Source: Gaiellasilicea sp963763755 (GTDB taxonomy: Bacteria; Actinomycetota; Thermoleophilia; Gaiellales; Gaiellaceae). Taken from it: 64,000 nucleotides of DNA. The stretch spans positions 124,001-188,000 of the forward strand of contig CAVXQE010000006.1 in NCBI GenBank assembly GCA_963763755.1, given 5' to 3'. Position numbers and translations under genes: made by a program. The notes under the pieces were generated by a model, which had not been told where the DNA came from, ran no database searches, and was given only the letters and a program-made list of their open reading frames with translations. This document shows positions 50,757-60,171 of this stretch, piece by piece (positions within the stretch are counted from its first letter, which is position 1; each line of letters opens with the position of its first letter).

Positions 50757-52997
50757 TCAGGAAATCGACAGCCGCCGCAGGAGCGTGAGCGCTCCCTCCT
50801 TGTCGAGGTAGTCGTTCAGGTTGCCGCACTTCGGGCTCTGGACGCACGAGGGACACCCCACGGCGCATGGGCAACCCGCGAGCATCTTGACCGTGTCCTC
50901 GACCCAGCCCTCGAAGCGCTCGAAGCCACGCTCGGTGATCCCGACGCCGCCGGCGTGACCGTCGTAGACGAAGATCGTCGGCAGCCCGGTCTGATAGTGG
51001 ATGTTGGTCGAGAGGCCGCCGATGTCCCAGCGGTCGCACATCGCCCAGAGCGGCAGGAGCGCGATCAGGGAGTGCTCGGCGGCATGGAGCGACGACAGGA
51101 GCTTCGGCATCTCCTCCAGGTCGCTGAGCTGTGCCGCTGTGGGTGAGAACCAGACCGCCTCCGTCTCGAAGCTCGTCTCCGGCAGGTCGAGCGGGACGGT
51201 CTCGAGCGTGTCGCCGCCGCTGATCGACTTGCGCTGGTAGGCGACCACGCGCTCGGTCACCGAGACGCGGCCGAAGAAGAGCTGGAGACCGAGCCGGCTC
51301 TCCGAGCGCAGCGGCTCGACGATCGAGGTCTGCGTCTCCTTCTTCGCCTGCGTGTACCAGTCGACGTTGGCGCGGGTGACGAGGGCCGTGCGCGCGTCGA
51401 CGTCGAGCCGCTTCACGAGGTACTGCTCGCCGAGGTGGAGGTAGACGGCGCCGTCGTGGATCGTGGAGTAGGCGCGCGAGCGCTCGACGATTCCGAGCAC
51501 CGTTCCCGTCTCTGCGTCCACCACGTTGAACGAGTCGATCTCGCCCGAGCGCAGGAGCACGCGCGCCGCCGGATAGTCCTTTCCGGCCCAGACCCAGCCC
51601 GCGTCGGTGTGCTTCAGCTCGGGGAGCGACGCGGCCCGCTCGAGCGCTTCCGGGCCGAGCGTCTCGGGCGTCCGCCTCGTCGATCGGGCCCTCGAACGCG
51701 GCTGAGAGGACATGGCCGTCCAGCACGCGCGGGTTCGCGTGGTCGAGGATCGCCGCCTCGACCGTCCGGCCGAGCAGCGTCTCGGGCTCGCGCATGAAGT
51801 ACTGGTCGAGCGCGTCCTCGCTCGCGACGAGCACTGCGAGGCCGGGGCTGCGACGACCGGCACGGCCCCACTGCTGCCGGAGCGACGACACGGTGCCCGG
51901 GAAGCCGACCGAGATCGCGCAGTCGAGGGAGCCGATGTCGATTCCCGAGCTCGAGCGCGTCGGTGGCGGTGACGCCGAGCAGCTCGCCGGACATCAGGCG
52001 CTGCTCGATCTCCCGCCGCTGCGACGGCGTGTAGCCGGCGCGGTACGGGGCGAGCCTGGCAGCGGTCTTCGGCGCCACTCGATCGCTCGCGAAGCGGTGG
52101 ATCAGCTCGACTGCCTTGCGGCTCTTGGCGAAGCAGATCGTGCGCAGGTCGCGCTCGACGAAGCTCGCCAGCAGTCGCGAGGCGTCGCCGAGCGAGCTCG
52201 CCCGGACGCCGAGCTCCGCGTCGATCAGCTCCGGGTTCCAGAGCGCGATCGTCCGCTCGGTCCGCGGCGCCGCGTCGCTGTCGATCACGGTCGCCGGCTC
52301 GCCGAGGAGCGACTCGGCCAGCTGAGCTGCGTTCGCGATCGTGGCCGAGGCCAGGACGAATTGCGGCTCCGAGTCGTACGCGCGGGCGAGCCGGCGGAGC
52401 CGGCGGAGCACGTTGGCGACGTGCGACCCGAAGACGCCGCGGTAGACGTGCGCCTCGTCGACGACCACGTAGCGGAGGTTCGCGAGCACGTCGCCCCAGC
52501 GGTCGTGGTGCGGGAGGACGCCCACGTGGAGCATGTCCGGATTCGTCAGCACGACGTTCGCCCACTTGCGGATCTGCCAGCGGCGCTCCGACTCCGTGTC
52601 CCCGTCGTAGATCGCCGGCTTGATGCCCTTCACGCCGAACTCGCCGAGCGCGCGCGCCTGGTCCTGCGCGAGTGCCTTCGTCGGGTAGAGGTACAGCGCC
52701 CGGCTCTTCGGCTCGCGGGCGAGCAGGTCGAGAACGGGCAGGTTGAAGGCGAGGCTCTTTCCGCTCGCGGTGCTCGTCGTCACGATCGCGTTGCCGCCGG
52801 CACGGAGTGCTTCCCACGTCTCGGCCTGATGTGTGTAGAGCCCTGTGATCCCCTGCGCGACGAGAGCCGAGGCGACGCGCGGGTCGAGGTCGTCCGGAAA
52901 CTGCTCGGTTCGGCCCGGCTCTCGGGGCCTCGACCGAGAGGTGCGCGAGCTCTGCTCCCTCGAGGAGCTCGAGCCAGGGAGACGCGACGACACTCAC
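50757..52997 (-). CDS. DEAD/DEAH-box helicase of the MrfA/YprA family, frame broken three times
   Basis: Corrected length is 745 aa from GTG 52997. Motifs: Q-like YTHQAETWEALRAG, Walker A TTSTASGKSLAFNLPVLD, DEAH in YVVVDEAHVYRGVFG, motif III LASATIANA, and motif V-VI region DALELGIDIGSLDCA / QQWGRAGRRSPGLAV. The C-terminal DUF1998 region ends in a four-Cys cluster (CPCAVGCPSCVQSPKCG). Surplus bases lie near 52929, 51942 and 51674. Bacillus MrfA repairs mitomycin adducts independently of UvrABC; a similar repair role is inferred. Confidence 0.92.
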   Translation of the reverse strand: MSVVASPWLELLEGAELAHLSVEAPRAGPNRAVSGRPRPARRLGSRRAGDHRALHTSGRDVGSTPCRRQRDRDDEHRERKEPRLQPARSRPARPRAEEPGAVPLPDEGTRAGPGARARRVRREGHQAGDLRRGHGVGAPLADPQVGERRADESGHAPRGRPPAPRPLGRRAREPPLRGRRRGARLPRRLRVARRQRAPPAPPARPRVRLGAAIRPGLGHDRERSSAGRVAPRRAGDRDRQRRGAADRADDRALEPGADRRGARRPGELARRRLATAGELRRARPAHDLLRQEPQGSRADPPLRERSSGAEDRCQARPVPRRLHAVAAAGDRAAPDVRRAARRHRHRRARARESTSAPSTARSRSASRAPCRRSGSSGAVPVVAAPASQCSSRARTRSTSTSCASPRRCSAGRSRRRSSTTRTRACWTAMSSQPRSRARSTRRTPETLGPEALERAASLPELKHTDAGWVWAGKDYPAARVLLRSGEIDSFNVVDAETGTVLGIVERSRAYSTIHDGAVYLHLGEQYLVKRLDVDARTALVTRANVDWYTQAKKETQTSIVEPLRSESRLGLQLFFGRVSVTERVVAYQRKSISGGDTLETVPLDLPETSFETEAVWFSPTAAQLSDLEEMPKLLSSLHAAEHSLIALLPLWAMCDRWDIGGLSTNIHYQTGLPTIFVYDGHAGGVGITERGFERFEGWVEDTVKMLAGCPCAVGCPSCVQSPKCGNLNDYLDKEGALTLLRRLSIS

Positions 52998-53011
52998 AAG
53001 CCCTACGCTAG

Positions 53012-53088
53012 CCTTCGACCTACCGGGGTGCCCTGTCGGGCTGAGAACACACCCGTCGAACCTGATCCGGTTAGGACCGGCGAAGGGA
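53012..53088 (+). promoter_or_regulatory. TPP (thiamine pyrophosphate) riboswitch
   Basis: The THI-box core is plain: ACCGGGGTGCCC, GGGCTGAGAACACACCC, GAACCTGATCCGGTTAGGA and CCGGCGAAGGGA. P1 pairs CCTTCG (53012-53017) with CGAAGG (53081-53086), and the 3' strand of P1 includes most of the ribosome-binding site (AAGGGAGA) of thiD, whose ATG is at 53093. TPP binding should therefore block translation directly. Confidence 0.96.
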
Positions 53089-53092
53089 GAGC

Positions 53093-53876
53093 ATGAGCGT
53101 TCCGCGTGTGTTGACGATTGCGACGTCCGATTCCGGCGGTGGAGCCGGGATCCAGGCCGACCTGAAGGCGTTCGCGGCCGCCGGCTGCCACGGGATGTCC
53201 GCGCTCGTCGCGCTCACGGCCCAGAACACGACCGCGGTGACCGCGGTCCACGAGCTGCCGCCTGACTTCATCCGCGCCCAGCTCGACGCGGTCTTCGACG
53301 ACATCGGCGTCGACGCGGCGAAGACCGGCATGCTCTTCTCGCGCACCGTCATCGAGACGGTCGCCGAGTTCCTCGAACGCCATCCGGTGCCGCTCGTCGT
53401 CGACCCGGTGCTGATCGCGAGCTCCGGCGCGCAGCTCCTGCAGCACGACGCCGTCCAGACGTTGATCGACCGGCTCTTCCCGCTCGCAACCGTCGTCACG
53501 CCGAACCTGCCCGAGGCGGAGACGCTGACGGGCATTCGAGGCGCGACCCGGTCGCGAGCTCGCGGAGCGGCTCGTCGAGCTCGGCGCCCGCGCGGCTCTC
53601 GTCACCGGGGGACACGGGGAGACGGCAGTCGACCACCTCTTCGACGGTGAGGAGCACGTCGAGCTGCCGGTCGAGCGCTACGACGTCCGAGCGACACACG
53701 GGGCCGGCTGTACGCATTCGGCGACCCTCGCGGCGCTTCTCGCGCGTGGGCTCTCACTCGAGGACGCGGCGCGAGGCGCATCCGAGGCCGCCTCAGCCGC
53801 CGTCCAGAACGGCCTCGTCGAGATCGGGGCGGGCGAGGGCCCGGTCGACGTCCTCAACGTGAAAGGACGAGCGTGA
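53093..53876 (+). CDS. thiD: Hydroxymethylpyrimidine (phosphate) kinase ThiD, frame broken near 53543
   Basis: Corrected length is 260 aa. The ribokinase-like fold shows VLTIATSDSGGGAGIQADLK, MSALVALTAQNTTAVTAVHE, KTGMLFSRTVIETVAEFL, VVDPVLIASSGAQLL and NLPEAETLTGI. An extra G near 53543 breaks it; the rest (RELAERLVELGARAALVTGG, THGAGCTHSATLAALLARGL) carries the anion hole and catalytic Asp-equivalent region, where the usual GTGCT is HGAGCT. It phosphorylates HMP and HMP-P. It overlaps thiM (GTGA). Confidence 0.94.
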
Positions 53877-54771
53877 CCATCGATCCAGGCACCACACTTG
53901 GCGTCATCCGCGAGCGCAGGCCGCTCGTCCACAACATCACGAACTACGTCGTGATGAACGAGACGGCGAACGCGATCCTCGCGCTCGGAGCGCTGCCCGT
54001 GATGGCGCACGCCAAGGAAGAGGTACGCGAGATGGTCGGCCTCGCCGGGGCGCTCGTGCTGAACATCGGCACGCTCTCGGAGGACTGGATCGAGGCGATG
54101 ATCCTCGCCGGCGAGGCCGCGAACGAGCGCAGCATCCCGGTCGTGCTCGATCCTGTCGGCGCCGGCGCGACGGCCTATCGGACGGCAGCGGCGAGACACA
54201 TCCTCCGCGCCGTCAACGTGACCGTCTTGCGGGGGAACGCGGGCGAGGTGGCGACGCTCGTCGGTGTCGAGGCCGAGGTTCGGGGCGTCGAGTCCGTCGC
54301 AGCCGGCCGACGACTCCGCCGAGCTGGCCAGAGAGGCAGCCGGCACGACTCGGCCTCGTCGCCTCCGTCACGGGGCCGGTCGATCACGTTTCCGACGGCG
54401 AGCGGTCGGCGGCGGTGGCGAACGGCCACGCGCTGCTCGCGTCGATCACCGGCACGGGCTGCATGTCGACGGCGATCACCGGTTCCTTCCTCGCCGCCAA
54501 GGACGATCCCTTCGAGGCGGCGGTCGAGGCTCTCGTCGCCTTCGGCGTCGCCGGGGAAGATGCCGCCGTGGACGCGAAGGGCCCGGGCAGCTTCCACGTG
54601 AACCTCTACGACGCGCTCGCCGCGCTCGACCCGGCCACCCTGTCCGAACGAGCCAAGGTGGAGCGTGGGATGAGAGTTTGTGTTTCTGTAACACAAGCTC
54701 CTCTCGCCCCCGCAACCATGCGGGTTGGCGAGAGCTTGTGTTTCAGAAACACAAGGGATTCTCGGTCGTGA
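53873..54771 (+). CDS. thiM: Hydroxyethylthiazole kinase ThiM with palindrome-encoded C-terminal tail, frame broken twice
   Basis: Corrected length is 298 aa, longer than the usual 260-270. The start is GTG 53873. Motifs: PLVHNITNYVVMNETANAIL, IPVVLDPVGAGATAYRTAAA, LRGNAGEVATLVG, and the anion hole SITGTGCMSTAITG. Extra Gs near 54305 and 54335 interrupt it. The normal end is near DALAALDPATLSERAKVE; beyond it about 33 residues (including VCVSVTQAPLA and ESLCFRNTRDS) come from a nested palindrome lying in frame. The stop still overlaps the thiE GTG. It salvages thiazole alcohol. Confidence 0.92.
54672..54763. repeat. Nested palindromic element inside the 3' end of thiM
   Basis: Three hairpins sit side by side: TTGTGTT-N5-AACACAA (54678-54696); CTCTCGCC/CCCGCA paired with TGCGGG/GGCGAGAG around an ACCA loop (54701-54734); and the 21-bp palindrome CTTGTGTTTC-A-GAAACACAAG (54735-54755). 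The outer two are also complementary to each other, so the whole 92 bp forms one long inverted repeat of about 43-nt arms. It is AT-richer than its surroundings and remains open in more than one frame. Confidence 0.8.
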
Positions 54772-55316
54772 GGCTGCACGCACTCGTGTCGGACGAGGAG
54801 AGCGCGAGGCGGGCTGCCGCCGGCGGCGCGACCGTGATCCAGCTGCGGCTGAAGGGAGCGCCCACCGAGGAGGTCGTCGCGCTCGGCCTGGCGCTCGGCG
54901 ACCTCGATCTCGAGCTCGTGGTCAACGACGACGTCGACGCCGCGCTCGAGCTGAGCTGCGGCGTCCACCTCGGTCAGGGCGACGCGGGGATCGAGCGGGC
55001 GCGCGAGGCGGGAATCATGCTCGGGATCTCGGCGACGAAACGGCGCGAGGCCGCGGTCGCGGAGTTCGCCGGCGCGACCTACGTCGGGGCGGGGCCGATC
55101 TGGGAGACGCCATCGAAGCCGGACGCCGCTCCGCCGATCGGGCTCGACGGGCTGCGGGACATCTGTCTCTCGGTCTCGATCCCGGTCGTCGCGATCGGCG
55201 GCATCGACGCGTCGAACGCCGCCGAGTGCATCCGGGCCGGAGCTGCCGGCGTTGCCGTCATTCGCGCCGTGGCCGAGATCGAAGCTCTTCGGGCGGCTGT
55301 CGATGAAGCTCTCTGA
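54768..55316 (+). CDS. thiE: Thiamine-phosphate synthase ThiE
   Basis: The 182-residue product from GTG 54768 is short for ThiE (about 200-220 aa) but shows VRLHALVSDEESARRAAAGG, VIQLRLKGAPTEEVVALG, VNDDVDAALELSCGVHLGQG, YVGAGPIWETPSKPDAAPPI and IPVVAIGGIDASNAAE. It joins HMP-PP and thiazole phosphate. Its frame stays open upstream through the palindromic element, so the true start could be earlier; the GTG overlapping the thiM stop is preferred. It overlaps thiL by 14 nt. Confidence 0.92.
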   Translation: MRLHALVSDEESARRAAAGGATVIQLRLKGAPTEEVVALGLALGDLDLELVVNDDVDAALELSCGVHLGQGDAGIERAREAGIMLGISATKRREAAVAEFAGATYVGAGPIWETPSKPDAAPPIGLDGLRDICLSVSIPVVAIGGIDASNAAECIRAGAAGVAVIRAVAEIEALRAAVDEAL

Positions 55317-56127
55317 GGCCGGCGAGCTCGGTCTTCTGCGCGAGCTCGAGGCGCGCGGGCTGATCGTCGGGACCGAGCATGACGCCGCGGAGTTTCCCGG
55401 GGGGCTCGTCCTCACCCAGGACGCTCTCGTGGAGGGCGTCCACTTCCTGCTCGACCGCATCTCCTGGCACGAGCTGGGCTTCCGGGCGGCCGCCGTGAAC
55501 ATCAGCGATCTCTCGGCCTCCGCGGCTCGGCCCGAGGCCCTCTTCGTGACGCTGGCGCTGAAAGGGGACACGGACGTCGAGCGGGTGGTCGAGCTCTACG
55601 AGGGCCTGGCCGAAGCGGGCGTGCCGGTGCGGGGCGGCGACACGACCAGCGCGGATCAGACCATGGTGAGCGTGACGGCGGTCGGCCGCTCTCAGCGCGT
55701 TCCCGGCCGGAGCGGCGCCGGCCCCGGAGACGTGATCGTCGTCACCGGCCCGCTCGGCGCAGCGGCTGCGGCGTTCCGCGAGCGACGGTTCGTGCGGCCG
55801 CCGGTGCGGACGCTCGAGGGTATGCGGTTGGGTGTCGTCGCGACGGCGATGCTCGACGTCTCCGACGGGATCGCCGTCGACGCGGGTCACCTCGCCCGGC
55901 GCTCCGGCTGCCGTGTGGTCATCGACCTCGACGCGGTGCCGCGCGCCGGCGAGCTCGAGGATCTCGGCTTCGGCGAGGACTTCGAGCTGCTCGCGGCAGT
56001 CCCGGACGAGGCGCTGTCACTCGGCTTTCCGGTGATCGGCCGCTGTGAGGCGGGCGAGGGTGTCCTCCTGCTGCACAGCGGGGAGCCGTACGAGCTCCCC
56101 GGCTACGAGCACTTCAGGCCTCGCTGA
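55303..56127 (+). CDS. thiL: Thiamine-monophosphate kinase ThiL
   Basis: This intact 274-residue protein starts at ATG 55303, inside the thiE end. It has LTQDALVEGVHFLLDRISWH (metal and substrate aspartate), AVNISDLSASAARPEALFVT, GVPVRGGDTTSADQ, MLDVSDGIAVDAGHLARRSG and LGFGEDFELLAAVP. It is shorter than E. coli ThiL (325 aa). It phosphorylates thiamine phosphate to TPP, the riboswitch ligand. The end overlaps the convergent thioredoxin gene by 14 bp. Confidence 0.95.
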   Translation: MKLSEAGELGLLRELEARGLIVGTEHDAAEFPGGLVLTQDALVEGVHFLLDRISWHELGFRAAAVNISDLSASAARPEALFVTLALKGDTDVERVVELYEGLAEAGVPVRGGDTTSADQTMVSVTAVGRSQRVPGRSGAGPGDVIVVTGPLGAAAAAFRERRFVRPPVRTLEGMRLGVVATAMLDVSDGIAVDAGHLARRSGCRVVIDLDAVPRAGELEDLGFGEDFELLAAVPDEALSLGFPVIGRCEAGEGVLLLHSGEPYELPGYEHFRPR

Positions 56128-56431
56128 GCCAGGCCGCCCACGAACGCTCGTAGTGCGAGCGCGGCCGTGCCCCGACGACGGTCGAGCGCGGCTCGCCGTC
56201 CTCGAACAGGATCACGGTCGGAAGCGAGAGGACGCCGTAGCGCGAGGGCACACCGATGTGCTCGTCGATGTTCAGCCGCACGAGTCCGAGCCCGTGGTCG
56301 GCCGCGATCGCCTCGAGCACGGGTGCGATCGCGTCGCACGGCTTGCACCACGGCGCCCAGAAGTCGACGATCGTCCGTCCCTCCGCCTCCAGCACCTCGG
56401 CCTGGAAGGTGGCGTCCGTTACCTCTCTCAC
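56114..56431 (-). CDS. trxA: Thioredoxin with a CKPC active site
   Basis: The 105-residue product from GTG 56431 has the thioredoxin fold with TIVDFWAPWCKPCDAIAPVL and the cis-proline loop LSLPTVILFEDGEP. The active site is WCKPC rather than WCGPC, which may alter redox potential. It overlaps the glycosyltransferase stop (GTGA) and is probably translated with it. Confidence 0.93.
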   Translation of the reverse strand: MREVTDATFQAEVLEAEGRTIVDFWAPWCKPCDAIAPVLEAIAADHGLGLVRLNIDEHIGVPSRYGVLSLPTVILFEDGEPRSTVVGARPRSHYERSWAAWLSEA

Positions 56432-57143
56432 AGCCGGCCTCCGAGTGCGGCCAGGCGAATCAGCGGCACCTTCCAGATCGCCTCGAGCACGATCGTCCGG
56501 GACATCTTGGAGCCGCCCACCTGGCGGTCGACGAAGCGGATCGGAATCTCCTGCACCCGGAACCCCTTGCGGAGTGCGCGATAGGTCAGCTCGATCTGGA
56601 ACGCGTAGCCGCGTGAGTGGATCGCGTCCAGGTCGGTCGCTTCGAGCACGGCGCGCCGGATGCACTTGAAGCCGCCCGTGAGGTCTCGCACGGCGACGCC
56701 GAGGATCATTCGCGCGTAGAACGAGCCGCCCGCCGAGATGAAGCGCCGCAACGCATTCCAGTTCTCGACGCCGCCACCGGGGACGTAGCGCGAGCCGAGC
56801 ACGACGTCGGCCGTCCCCGCCGCCTCGAGCAGTCGCGGCACGTCGTTCGGGTCATGCGAGAAGTCGCAGTCCATCTCGACGATCAACTCCGCGCCCGCGT
56901 CCAACGCGTGACGAAATCCGGCGAGATAGGCCGGCCCGAGTCCCTCCTTGCGGTCGCGGTGGAGCACGTCGACGTACCCGAGCTCGAGCGCGAGCTCGTC
57001 AGCGCGCTTACCGGTCCCGTCGGGCGAGTTGTCGTCGATCACGAGCACGCGATCATCGGGCCGAGAACCCGGCCGAGCTCGCGCAGCATCGGCTCGATGT
57101 TCTCGCGCTCGTTGTAGGTGGGGAGACAGACACATGCCCTCAC
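56428..57143 (-). CDS. Polyprenol-phosphate mannosyltransferase-like GT2 glycosyltransferase, frame broken near 57058
   Basis: Corrected length is 238 aa from GTG 57143. The N-terminus CVCLPTYNERENIEPMLREL is joined, after restoring one missing G near 57058, to RVLVIDDNSPDGTGKRADEL. The metal-binding region is IVEMDCDFSHDPNDVPRLLE, followed by VLGSRYVPGGG and DLTGGFKCIRR. The family makes dolichol- or polyprenol-phosphate mannose. This is the only frame break in the window that needs an added base. Confidence 0.92.
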
Positions 57144-57162
57144 GTCCGTATCATCGCTTTCG

Positions 57163-58869
57163 GTGGCTACCACACTGCCGAGGAACGACGAGCTCGCCGA
57201 CCAGCTCGAGCTGCTGGCGGACCTGAGCGAGCTCGAGGGGGAGGATTCCTTCCGAGTCCTCGCCTACCGCCGTGCGGCAACGCGGATCAGGGAGACCGGC
57301 GGGCCGGTCGCACAGCTCGCACTGGACGGGAAGGCCAAGAGCCTCTCCGGGATCGGCAAGACGATCGAGGACAAGATCGTCCAGGTGGTGGAGCTCGGCG
57401 AGATGGAAGCGCTGACGAAGCGCAAGAAGCTCGTGCCGGAGGAGGTCGTCAAGTTCATGCGGCTGCCCGGCCTCGGCCCCAAGACGGCGCGACGGATCTG
57501 GAAGGAGCTCGGTGTGACGACGCTCGCCGAGCTGAAGGAAGCCGCCGAGCAGGAGCGGCTGCGCTCGCTGGCGGGGCTCGGCGCGAAGAGCGAGGAGAAG
57601 ATCCTCAAGGCGCTCGCGGAGGAGCCCAAGGACCCTCGTGAGTCGAGGCGGCTGCTCGGCAGCGGGCTGCCCGTGCTCCTCGAGCTCGTCGAAGAGCTGC
57701 GGGCGCACCCAGCGGCCGTGAAGGTCTCCGAGGCGGGCTCGGCACGTCGTCGGCGCGAGACATTCCGCGATCTCGACGTGATCGCGACCTCGACGGACGC
57801 GCCGGCGCTGATCGAGCACTTCACAACGCGCAAGAACGTCGCGGACGTCGTCGCGAAGGGGGACACGAAGGCGACCGTGATCACGAACGAGGGCTTCCGG
57901 CTCGACCTCCGCGTCGTGCCGCCCGAGTCGTACGGCAACCTGCTCCAGCACTTCACGGGCTCCAAGGACCACAACGTCGCGCTGCGGGAGGACGCCGTCC
58001 GCCGCGGCTTCTCCGTCTCCGAGTACTCCGTCACGACCACCGAGACCGGCGAGGAGTTCACGGCCGCCGACGAGGAGGAGCTCTATGCGCACCTCGGCTA
58101 TGCGTACATCCCACCGGAGCTGCGCGAGAACGGCGGCGAGCTCGACGCGGCGAAGAAGGGCGAGCTGCCGAAGCTCGTGGAGCGCTCCGATCTCCGCGGT
58201 GACCTGCACTGCCACTCGACCTGGTCGGACGGGAAGGCGACGGTCGCAGAGATGGCTGCCGCTGCCCAGGCGCTCGGCCACGAGTACCTGGCGCTCTGCG
58301 ACCACTCCCATCGGCTTCGCGACGGCCGGCTTCAGCACCAGTGGGAGGAGATCGACGCGCTGAACGAGAAGCTCGCGCCGTTCCGCATCCTGAAGGGCAT
58401 CGAGGTGAACATCCGCACCAACGGCGAGGTGGACGTCGACGACGAGCTGATCGCGCCGCTCGACTGGGTGATGGCGTCCGTGCATGCGAGCTTCGACAAC
58501 GATCCGACCGGACGCGTCGTCGCGGCGATGTACAATCCGCACGTGGACTGCATCGGCCACCCGACCAGCCGCAGGATCGGCGTGCGCTCCCCGTCCGGGA
58601 TCGAGGTGGAGAAGATCGTCGAGGCCGCGCTGGCGACGGGCACCTTCCTGGAGATCAACTCGCAGCCGGACCGGCTCGATCTCCGCGACGCCAACGCGCG
58701 GCTCGCCGGCGAGGCCGGGCTGAAGCTGGTGATCTCCAGCGACGCGCATTCGGCGAATGCGCTCCGCTATGTCGATCTCGGTGTGGCGCAGGCCCGCCGC
58801 GCGTGGCTGACGAAGGAGCAGATCGTCAACACGCGGCCCTGGAAGGCGATCGAGAAGCTGCGCAAGTGA
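57163..58869 (+). CDS. polX: Family X DNA polymerase with PHP exonuclease domain (PolX)
   Basis: Length is 568 aa from GTG 57163 (an earlier in-frame GTG at 57118 would overlap the divergent gene). HhH-rich N-terminus: LSGIGKTIEDKIVQVVELGE and LPGLGPKTARRIWKELGV. Palm aspartates lie in ETFRDLDVIAT and FRLDLRVVPP. The PHP domain (from about 365) shows RGDLHCHSTWSDGKATVAEM, LCDHSHRL, MASVHASFD, CIGHPTSRRIG and VISSDAHSANALRYVDLGV. It fills and proofreads gaps in base-excision repair. Intact; overlaps the decarboxylase start. Confidence 0.95.
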   Translation: MATTLPRNDELADQLELLADLSELEGEDSFRVLAYRRAATRIRETGGPVAQLALDGKAKSLSGIGKTIEDKIVQVVELGEMEALTKRKKLVPEEVVKFMRLPGLGPKTARRIWKELGVTTLAELKEAAEQERLRSLAGLGAKSEEKILKALAEEPKDPRESRRLLGSGLPVLLELVEELRAHPAAVKVSEAGSARRRRETFRDLDVIATSTDAPALIEHFTTRKNVADVVAKGDTKATVITNEGFRLDLRVVPPESYGNLLQHFTGSKDHNVALREDAVRRGFSVSEYSVTTTETGEEFTAADEEELYAHLGYAYIPPELRENGGELDAAKKGELPKLVERSDLRGDLHCHSTWSDGKATVAEMAAAAQALGHEYLALCDHSHRLRDGRLQHQWEEIDALNEKLAPFRILKGIEVNIRTNGEVDVDDELIAPLDWVMASVHASFDNDPTGRVVAAMYNPHVDCIGHPTSRRIGVRSPSGIEVEKIVEAALATGTFLEINSQPDRLDLRDANARLAGEAGLKLVISSDAHSANALRYVDLGVAQARRAWLTKEQIVNTRPWKAIEKLRK

Positions 58870-60171
58870 CCTTCCGCGAGGACGGCTCGGCGACGGTCGA
58901 GTGGGTGGCGTCGTATCTCGAGCGGCTGCGCGACTTCCCGGTGCTCGCGCAGGTCGCACCCGGGGAGCTGCGCGAGCGGCTGCCCGCGTCGCCGCCCGAG
59001 CATGCCGAGCCCTTCTCCGCGGTGCTGCGCGACCTGGACGAGCTGCTCCTGCCGGCGGTGACTCACTGGCAGAGCCCGCGCTTCTTTGCCTACTTCGCCA
59101 ACACCGGCTCCGAGCCGGGGATCCTGGCGGAGCTCCTGGTCGCCGGGCTGAACCAGGTCGGGATCCTCTGGCGCACCTCACCGGCGCTGCAGGAGCTCGA
59201 GGAGGTGACGCTGGACTGGCTCGCGCAGCTCCTCGGCCTGCCGGACGGCCTGCACGGCCACCTCGAGGACACGGCCTCGACCGGGACGATCGTGGCGCTC
59301 GCCGCCGCGCGCCAGGCCAAGCCCGGTGCCCGTGTCGTCGTCTGCTCGGAGCACGCGCACTCGTCCGTCGAGAAGGCGTGCCGGCTGCTCGAGCTGGAGG
59401 CGCGTGCGACACCGGCCGACGAGGCCTTCCGGCTTCGCCTGGACCGGCTCGACCTCACCGATGCGTGCGCCGTCGTCGCCACGCTCGGAACGACGTCGAC
59501 GAGCTCGCTCGACCCGGTCGACGCTGTCGCGAACGCGTGCGAGCGCGAGGGGATCTGGCTGCACGTCGACGCCGCCTACGCGGGCTCGGCGGCAGTCTGT
59601 CCCGAGCTGCGCGATGCGTTTGCCGGCTGGGAACGGGCGGACTCGATCGTCGTCAATCCGCACAAGTGGCTGCTCACGCCGATGGGCTGCTCCGTCTTCT
59701 GGACCCGGCGGCCGGATGACGTCCGCGCAGCCTTCAGCCTCGTCCCGGAGTTCCTGCGGGTGAGCGAGGACGTGGCGAGCTTCTCCGAGTACAGCCCCGC
59801 CCTCGGCCGCCAGTTCCGGGCGCTCAAGCTCTGGGCGGTGCTGCGCTGCTACGGCCGGGAGGGGCTGCAGGAGCGGATTCGCGAGGCGATCCGGCTGGCT
59901 GCGCTCTTCGAGAGCTGGGTCCGCGACGAGCCGGGGTGGGAGTTGACGGCGCCGCGTCCGTTCTCGCTCGTCTGCTTCCGGCGCGACGGGTCGGACGAGG
60001 AGAACGAGGCGCTTGCTCGAGCGCGTCAACGCCACCGGCGAGATCTTCATCTCGCACACGAAGCTGAACGGTCGCTACACGCTGCGGCTGGCGATCGGCA
60101 ACGCGCGCACGACGGAGGACGACGTGCGACTCGCCTGGGACGTGCTCAGGCGAGAAGCGGCTCGGGCGTAG
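58866..60171 (+). CDS. PLP-dependent aromatic-amino-acid-type decarboxylase, frame broken near 60015
   Basis: Corrected length is 434 aa from GTG 58866. Family motifs: HWQSPRFFAYFANTGSEPGI, GLNQVGILWRTSPALQELEE, EDTASTGTIVALAAARQAKP, WLHVDAAYAGSAAVCPELRD and the PLP lysine K267 in NPHKWLLTPMGCSVFW. An extra T near 60015 is followed by LLERVNATGEIFISHTKLNG and NARTTEDDVRLAWDVL. It is a group II decarboxylase (tryptophan, tyrosine or DOPA type); the substrate is not certain. It overlaps a convergent regulator by 26 bp. Confidence 0.92.

Noticed and set aside
54735..54755. The 21-bp palindrome as a parS site
   Set aside because: It holds TGTTTC and GAAACA like parS, but the halves are one base apart instead of four (ACGT), so ParB recognition is unlikely.
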